NCBI RefSeq assembly: GCF_008065375.1
Contig: NZ_VJYI01000015.1
Coordinates: forward strand, 233,839 to 297,838
DNA from: Nonomuraea sp. SYSU D8015
GTDB taxonomy: Bacteria > Actinomycetota > Actinomycetes > Streptosporangiales > Streptosporangiaceae
Reading direction: 5' to 3'
Length of the DNA: 64,000 nucleotides
A program made the translations under genes and the position numbers. Every line of letters begins with the position of its first letter. The stretch's first letter is position 1. Of this stretch, positions 60,354-64,000 are shown piece after piece. Below the pieces are notes generated by a model. It ran no database searches. It was not told the DNA's origin and saw only the letters and a program-made list of their open reading frames with translations.

Positions 60354-60369
60354 AAACCTGGCGGCCGGG

Positions 60370-60388
60370 TCTACATTGCCTCTACATT
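60370..60388. promoter_or_regulatory. direct repeats TCTACATT before the XRE gene
   Basis: Two copies (60370-60377 and 60381-60388) are spaced by 11 bases, one helical turn, just before the start of the XRE/DUF5753 gene. They may be its operator or promoter. Confidence 0.4.
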
Positions 60389-60401
60389 CCGGGGGATGGT
60401 C

Positions 60402-61253
60402 ATGTCTGAGTCCCGGGTCAGCCCTCCGTACCGCCTCCGGCTTCTCGGCGTGCGCCTGGCCCGGCTCCGCGAGGCCCGCGGCCTGACCGGCGCGCAGGTC
60501 GCCCAGCAGACCGGGTTCACGCCGTCCGCGCTTTCACGGCTGGAACGCGGGAAGAACCGCTACGTCACCCCGGGCGACGTGCGGCTGCTGCTCGACCTGT
60601 ACGACGGCGACCAGAAGGTGCGCGAGGAGTGCCTGGACCTCGTCGCCAGCGCCCGCGTCACCCCATACTGGGCGCCGCATCGGCGCGCCTTGGGAGAGCT
60701 GGAGGAGTACGTCGCTCTCGAGACCGAGGCCCAGCAGATCCGGTATTGGCACCCGCTGCTCATCCCCGGCCTGTTCCAGACGGAGGCGTACGCGCACGCG
60801 GTCATCTCCGCCGACTGGTTCGACCACGAGCCGTCGCTGGTCCGGCTGAAGGCGCGGGCCAGGCTGGCGCGGCAGTGGATCGTCCGCTGCGACGACCCCG
60901 TCCACGTGCACGCTGTCATCGCCGAGGGGGTGCTGCGGCAGCACGTCGGCGGTCCCGTGGTTATGCGGGAGCAGCTCGACCGGCTGGTGGAGGAGGCGGC
61001 CCGGCCGAACGTGACCGTCCAGGTGCTGCCGCGCGAGGTGGGCGCGCACCCGGGCATGGCGGGCGGGTTCGTGCTGCTGAGCATGCCATGGCTGGGGGAG
61101 GCGCTGTTCATCGAGGCGGGCGGGGGAGGGGTCCTCGATCGCGGTCCACGCGTGCGGGAATATGGTCGGCTACTGAGTCGGCTTCAGGCGTTGGCGTTGC
61201 CGGGCGAGGAATCGGCCGCGTTCATCGCACGCGTGGCAGAGGAGATCGAATAA
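60402..61253 (+). CDS. XRE-type regulator with DUF5753
   Basis: A 283-residue protein. The helix-turn-helix (about residues 12-65) reads L-R-E-A-R-G-L-T-G-A-Q-V-A-Q-Q-T-G-F-T-P-S-A-L-S-R with R-L-E-R-G. DUF5753 (about 95-270) follows, with the W-H-P-L-L-I-P-G-L-F-Q-T-E-A-Y segment. In actinomycetes these are partners of DUF397 proteins. ATG 60402 is preferred because GGGGGA lies 6 bases upstream. It may be the element's control gene or toxin-antitoxin-like pair. Confidence 0.9.
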   Translation: MSESRVSPPYRLRLLGVRLARLREARGLTGAQVAQQTGFTPSALSRLERGKNRYVTPGDVRLLLDLYDGDQKVREECLDLVASARVTPYWAPHRRALGELEEYVALETEAQQIRYWHPLLIPGLFQTEAYAHAVISADWFDHEPSLVRLKARARLARQWIVRCDDPVHVHAVIAEGVLRQHVGGPVVMREQLDRLVEEAARPNVTVQVLPREVGAHPGMAGGFVLLSMPWLGEALFIEAGGGGVLDRGPRVREYGRLLSRLQALALPGEESAAFIARVAEEIE

Positions 61254-61463
61254 GTGCTGGGCGAGGATTGGGTGACGGCGTCGGAGTCGGGCGGCTGTGT
61301 GGAGGTGCGCCGCGGCGCTGACGGCGGGGTTGAGGTGCGCAACAGCCGTCGCCCCAACGGCTTGGTGCTGAGTTTCACGCCGGAGGAGTGGTGGTACTTC
61401 GTGCGGGGGGCGCACCGAGGGGTGTTCGATCTGCCGGAATGGCATTCTGCGTCGGAAGGGTAG
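61254..61463 (+). CDS. DUF397 protein
   Basis: A 69-residue protein, beginning (GTG) immediately after the stop of the XRE gene. It has E-S-G-G-C-V-E-V-R and V-R-N-S-R-R-P-N, then L-S-F-T-P-E-E-W-W-Y-F, the DUF397 core. It is the standard partner of XRE/DUF5753 regulators, proposed as a small DNA-binding or antitoxin-like protein. It is the last island gene. Confidence 0.9.
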   Translation: MLGEDWVTASESGGCVEVRRGADGGVEVRNSRRPNGLVLSFTPEEWWYFVRGAHRGVFDLPEWHSASEG

Positions 61464-61629
61464 CTCTCCTCCCTCAAGGCCGCGCCAACCACGCTCGGGC
61501 GGCGCGTCTTGACGTGCGCTGGCCGCGGCCCTCGTGAGCCGCGGCGCAGCGGCGGATCGGGAGCTATCGTCTCTGGACGGTGAAGTCGGCGGTGGCGATG
61601 ATGTTCTCGGCCTGCCGATATTGAATGAG

Positions 61630-62490
61630 CTCTTTTCATCCTGAGTAGCGGTTCTCCTCCATCATCTGAAGGACCAGGATGGCGTGCACCACAGCGGTCG
61701 CGCGGCGTGGGCAGCAGCGCAGCTTGGCCAGAACCTTCCAGGTCTTCAACGTCGCCACCGCTCGCTCGCCGATCGCCCGGATCCGGGAGTGGGAGCGGTT
61801 GACGTCCTGCTGCGCCCGCGACAGCCGGGAACGGTAGCGGTGACGCTTGAACGGCGTGCGGATGGTGCCGCCCGCGCCCTGATAGCCGCGGTCGGCGAAC
61901 GTGGTCACGCCGGCGCTGGTCAGCGCGTCGATCAGGCCGGTGGTGCGGGCCGCGGTCAGATCGTGGGTGGCGCCCGGCAGGGCGGGCGAGGCCCAGACCA
62001 GGCGGCCCAGAGGATCGGCCAGGATCTGGACGTTCACCCCATGGCGCTGGTGTTTGCCGCTGTAGTACGGCCGTTCATCGGCCAGGCGGTCGATCGGGAC
62101 GAGCGTGCCGTCCAGGATCGCGTAGGCGAGCCGGGCGGCTCGGGCAGCCGCGGCCTGCACATCTTCGGCGAGTGCTGCCAGCAGGTCGATGCTTTCGCGG
62201 ACGTAGCGCCAGGCGGTGGCGGTGCCGATACCGAAGCCGGCGGCCAGGCGGGTGTAGGTGTCGCCGTTGCGCAGGTGGGCCAGGACCAGCAACGCCTGCC
62301 GGGCGGGGTCTAACCGGCGCCATCTGCTGCAGCGCTCTGCTCGCCGCTCGCGGATCAGGCCGGCCAGGCGGGTCAGGGTGCAGTTGGACAGCGGGATGGC
62401 GGCGCGGTAGAACAGCAGCTCGGAGTCTCTGGTCCAGCGGTTGATCTTGGTCGACAACCCTTGTACCAGGGGCTCCTCTACTTGTCGATC
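61630..62490 (-). mobile_element. IS5-type insertion sequence A (approximate limits)
   Basis: The left end, TGAGCTCTTTTCATCCTGAG, is nearly the same as the left end of IS B at 63087. The right end lies after the TTG start near 62457-62490, but clear terminal inverted repeats or target duplications were not found, so limits are approximate. Confidence 0.7.
61636..62457 (-). CDS. IS5-family transposase (DDE_Tnp_4 type)
   Basis: A 273-residue transposase. The N-terminal helix-turn-helix (A-L-L-V-L-A-H-L-R-N-G-D-T-Y-T-R-L-A-A-G-F-G) is followed by the DDE core: A-I-L-D-G-T-L-V-P-I-D-R, Y-S-G-K-H-Q-R-H-G, T-F-A-D-R-G-Y-Q-G-A-G-G, and the late R-A-I-G-E-R-A-V-A. These fit the metal-binding Asp, Asp, Glu. 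It is a full-length copy with a TTG start. Confidence 0.88.
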   Translation of the reverse strand: MSTKINRWTRDSELLFYRAAIPLSNCTLTRLAGLIRERRAERCSRWRRLDPARQALLVLAHLRNGDTYTRLAAGFGIGTATAWRYVRESIDLLAALAEDVQAAAARAARLAYAILDGTLVPIDRLADERPYYSGKHQRHGVNVQILADPLGRLVWASPALPGATHDLTAARTTGLIDALTSAGVTTFADRGYQGAGGTIRTPFKRHRYRSRLSRAQQDVNRSHSRIRAIGERAVATLKTWKVLAKLRCCPRRATAVVHAILVLQMMEENRYSG

Positions 62491-62828
62491 AAGCCTGCCT
62501 ACGTATCCCGCTCCCGACCTGCAGCTTCAGGTTGGAAAACCCTCCGTCAATCCCTTGAACGAAGAAAATCATGCATGTTCGGGATAGCTGCCCGGGCGGA
62601 AGCTCGTCAGAATGATCATAGGAAGAAGGTCGCGGGCGTAATGTGATCACTGCCTGTGATTAATGAATGCAGTGGTCGTGGACGGGTCTATGACTGGCCG
62701 CCATGATATTCCAACGTTACGACAGAGCTTGCATGGCTGACAGAGTTCGGTGGCGAGCTAAGACTGATACAGATCAACAGATGGCTGAGACTTATGCCGG
62801 GGTTCAGATGTCCAGAAGGGAACTCACC
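62458..62828. other. low-GC spacer between the two insertion sequences
   Basis: About 370 bases, visibly lower in GC than their surroundings. No supported gene lies before 62829. It is probably foreign DNA, together with the small secreted-protein gene. Confidence 0.4.
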
Positions 62829-63089
62829 ATGTTTCGACGCGGAGCCCACACCTCTATGACTGCTTTGGCGATTGGAGTTTTCCTTGCGGGAGCGGGCGCG
62901 TCGCCAGCGGCTGCACAGGATTACTCGGCGCTAGCGAAGTGGCACTATGTGAAGACGTTCCACGACCCCTATCGTATTGGCCATTGCCAAGCGGTCGCCG
63001 ACTGGGCCAAGCTGGGAGGGGTCGAGGACGCGACGTGTGTCCAGAGCTTCATAGGTCCGGATTACCAGGACCTCTTTTACTGGTACTGA
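62829..63089 (+). CDS. small secreted protein, possibly cut by an insertion sequence
   Basis: An 86-residue product starting M-F-R-R-G-A-H-T-S-M-T-A, with a signal peptide and a probable cleavage after P-A-A-A. The mature part has two cysteines. AAGGGA lies before ATG 62829. The TGA stop at 63087-63089 coincides with the first bases of insertion sequence B (TGAGCCC), so the original C-terminus may be lost. Composition is lower in GC than elsewhere. Function unknown. Confidence 0.55.
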   Translation: MFRRGAHTSMTALAIGVFLAGAGASPAAAQDYSALAKWHYVKTFHDPYRIGHCQAVADWAKLGGVEDATCVQSFIGPDYQDLFYWY

Positions 63090-63940
63090 GCCCTTTTCAT
63101 CCTGAGTAACGGCGCTCCTCGATGAGTTGCAGGACGAGGATGGCCTGCACGATCGGGGTGGTGCGGTGCGGACAGCAGCGCAGCTGGGCCAGGACCTTCC
63201 AGGTCTTCAAGGTGGCGACGGCGCGTTCGCCGCGGGCGCGGATGCGGGCGTGAGCACGGTTGACCGATCGCTGGTGACGCGACAGCGGCGGCCGGAGCCG
63301 GTGGCGCTTGAACGGCGTGCGGATCGTGCCGCCTGCGCCCTGGTAACCCTTGTCGGCGAAGGTCTTCACCTTCGCGGTGGTCAGGACGTCGATCAGGCCG
63401 GTGGTGCGTGCCGCGGTTAGGTCGTGGGTCGCGCCGGGCAGGGCGGGTGAGGCCCACACCAGCCGGCCCGCTGGGTCGGCCAGGACCTGGGCGTTCATGC
63501 CGTGGCGTTTGTGTTTTCCGGAGTAGTACGGCCGCTCGTCGGCCAGTCGGTCGATCGGGATGAGGGTGCCGTCGAGGATGGCGTAGGCCAGCCGGCAGGC
63601 GCGTAAGGCGGCGGCGTGGACGTCGTCGGCGAGCGTGGCGAGCAGGTCGACCGCCTTGCGGACGTAGCGCCAGGCGGTGCTGGTGCTGATGGCGAACCCC
63701 GCGGACAGACGCGCGTAGGTGTCGCCATTGCGCAGGTGGGCCAGCACGAGCAGGGCTTGCCGGGCCGCATCCAGGCGCCGCCACCGGCAGCGCCGTTCGG
63801 CCCGCCGGGCGCGGATCAGCTCGGCCAGGCGGATCAGGGTGTGATTGGACAGCGGTATCGCGGCAGGGTAAGACAGCAACGAGGCTCTCCGGTAGAGGCA
63901 TCGGATCTTGGTCGACTGCTGTCTTACCGAGAGCCTCTTG
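63087..63940 (-). mobile_element. IS5-type insertion sequence B (approximate limits)
   Basis: The left end TGAGCCCTTTTCATCCTGAG matches that of IS A. Near the right end a perfect 12-bp inverted repeat (GGTAAGACAGCA at 63867-63878 and TGCTGTCTTACC at 63917-63928) surrounds the transposase start. Exact ends are uncertain. Confidence 0.7.
63097..63879 (-). CDS. IS5-family transposase (DDE_Tnp_4 type)
   Basis: A 260-residue transposase closely related to that at 61636: A-I-L-D-G-T-L-I-P-I-D-R, Y-S-G-K-H-K-R-H-G, T-F-A-D-K-G-Y-Q-G-A-G-G, R-A-R-G-E-R-A-V-A. The TTG start lies inside one arm of the 12-bp inverted repeat. Both copies look intact but differ at many positions, so they are separate arrivals rather than one recent duplication. 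Confidence 0.88.
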   Translation of the reverse strand: MLSYPAAIPLSNHTLIRLAELIRARRAERRCRWRRLDAARQALLVLAHLRNGDTYARLSAGFAISTSTAWRYVRKAVDLLATLADDVHAAALRACRLAYAILDGTLIPIDRLADERPYYSGKHKRHGMNAQVLADPAGRLVWASPALPGATHDLTAARTTGLIDVLTTAKVKTFADKGYQGAGGTIRTPFKRHRLRPPLSRHQRSVNRAHARIRARGERAVATLKTWKVLAQLRCCPHRTTPIVQAILVLQLIEERRYSG

Positions 63941-64000
63941 TCATGCCAACCCGTCTCCTTACGTGCCCGCGATGACCTGCGCGATCGTCCAGGCTGTCCT
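63941..64000. other. right edge of the window, no gene called
   Basis: Sixty bases after IS B contain no supported feature. They may belong to the interrupted foreign region or to the next chromosomal gene. Confidence 0.3.

Noticed and set aside
41939..61463. Complete prophage
   Set aside because: No terminase, portal, capsid, tail or lysis gene was recognised, so only phage-like features can be claimed.
61480..61490. Further copy of the 18-bp palindrome
   Set aside because: Only CGCCAAC matches; the left arm is absent, so chance is likely.

Overview
The window is GC-rich actinobacterial DNA. Leaderless promoters, GTG starts, actinobacterial families (DUF5925 AAA ATPase, XRE/DUF5753 with DUF397, SWIM protein, CASTOR/POLLUX-like channel) and a split methylmalonyl-CoA mutase suggest a filamentous actinomycete, probably of the Streptosporangiaceae (Nonomuraea-like). 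That placement is inference; no rRNA or tRNA was seen.

Bases 1 to about 41,500 look like chromosomal backbone. They hold NAD kinase, two DUF72 proteins, a YibE/F membrane protein, DUF427, three peptidases, a SWIM protein, a CASTOR/POLLUX-like channel, a Ser/Thr kinase, an AAA ATPase, mtnA, a PHP-type metallohydrolase, a propionate module (meaB, mutA, mutB), a peptidoglycan amidase that carries an intein, a TetR/acyltransferase operon, a thioesterase, an acyl-CoA ligase, a CGNR regulator, an ABC-F protein and an aminoglycoside-phosphotransferase-like kinase. A second kinase-like protein between meaB and mutB lacks the catalytic Asp and is probably a pseudokinase. Decay is visible at 4.3-5.5 kb (two divergent genes fused by a deletion) and 39.8-40.2 kb (isochorismatase remnant).

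Bases from about 41,500 to 61,460 form an accessory island of about 30 small, mostly plus-strand, often overlapping genes. It starts with a replication-initiator-like winged-helix protein and carries an ArdC-like protein, a C5 cytosine methyltransferase, a radical-SAM-like DUF5131 protein, DUF4326, a TGT/DpdA-like protein, HU, ASCH, an orphan ClpX-type zinc finger, a protein of three GntR domains and an XRE/DUF397 pair. No integrase, capsid or relaxase gene is visible, so plasmid, integrative element or phage cannot be decided. The island has its own punctuation: an 18-bp palindrome with consensus GTTGGCGGTNNCGCCAAC, hairpin terminators, and a CCACCACCA tract before Shine-Dalgarno sequences. 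Three island genes look frameshifted.

Bases 61,460 to 64,000 hold two related IS5-type transposase genes around a low-GC spacer with one small secreted-protein gene.
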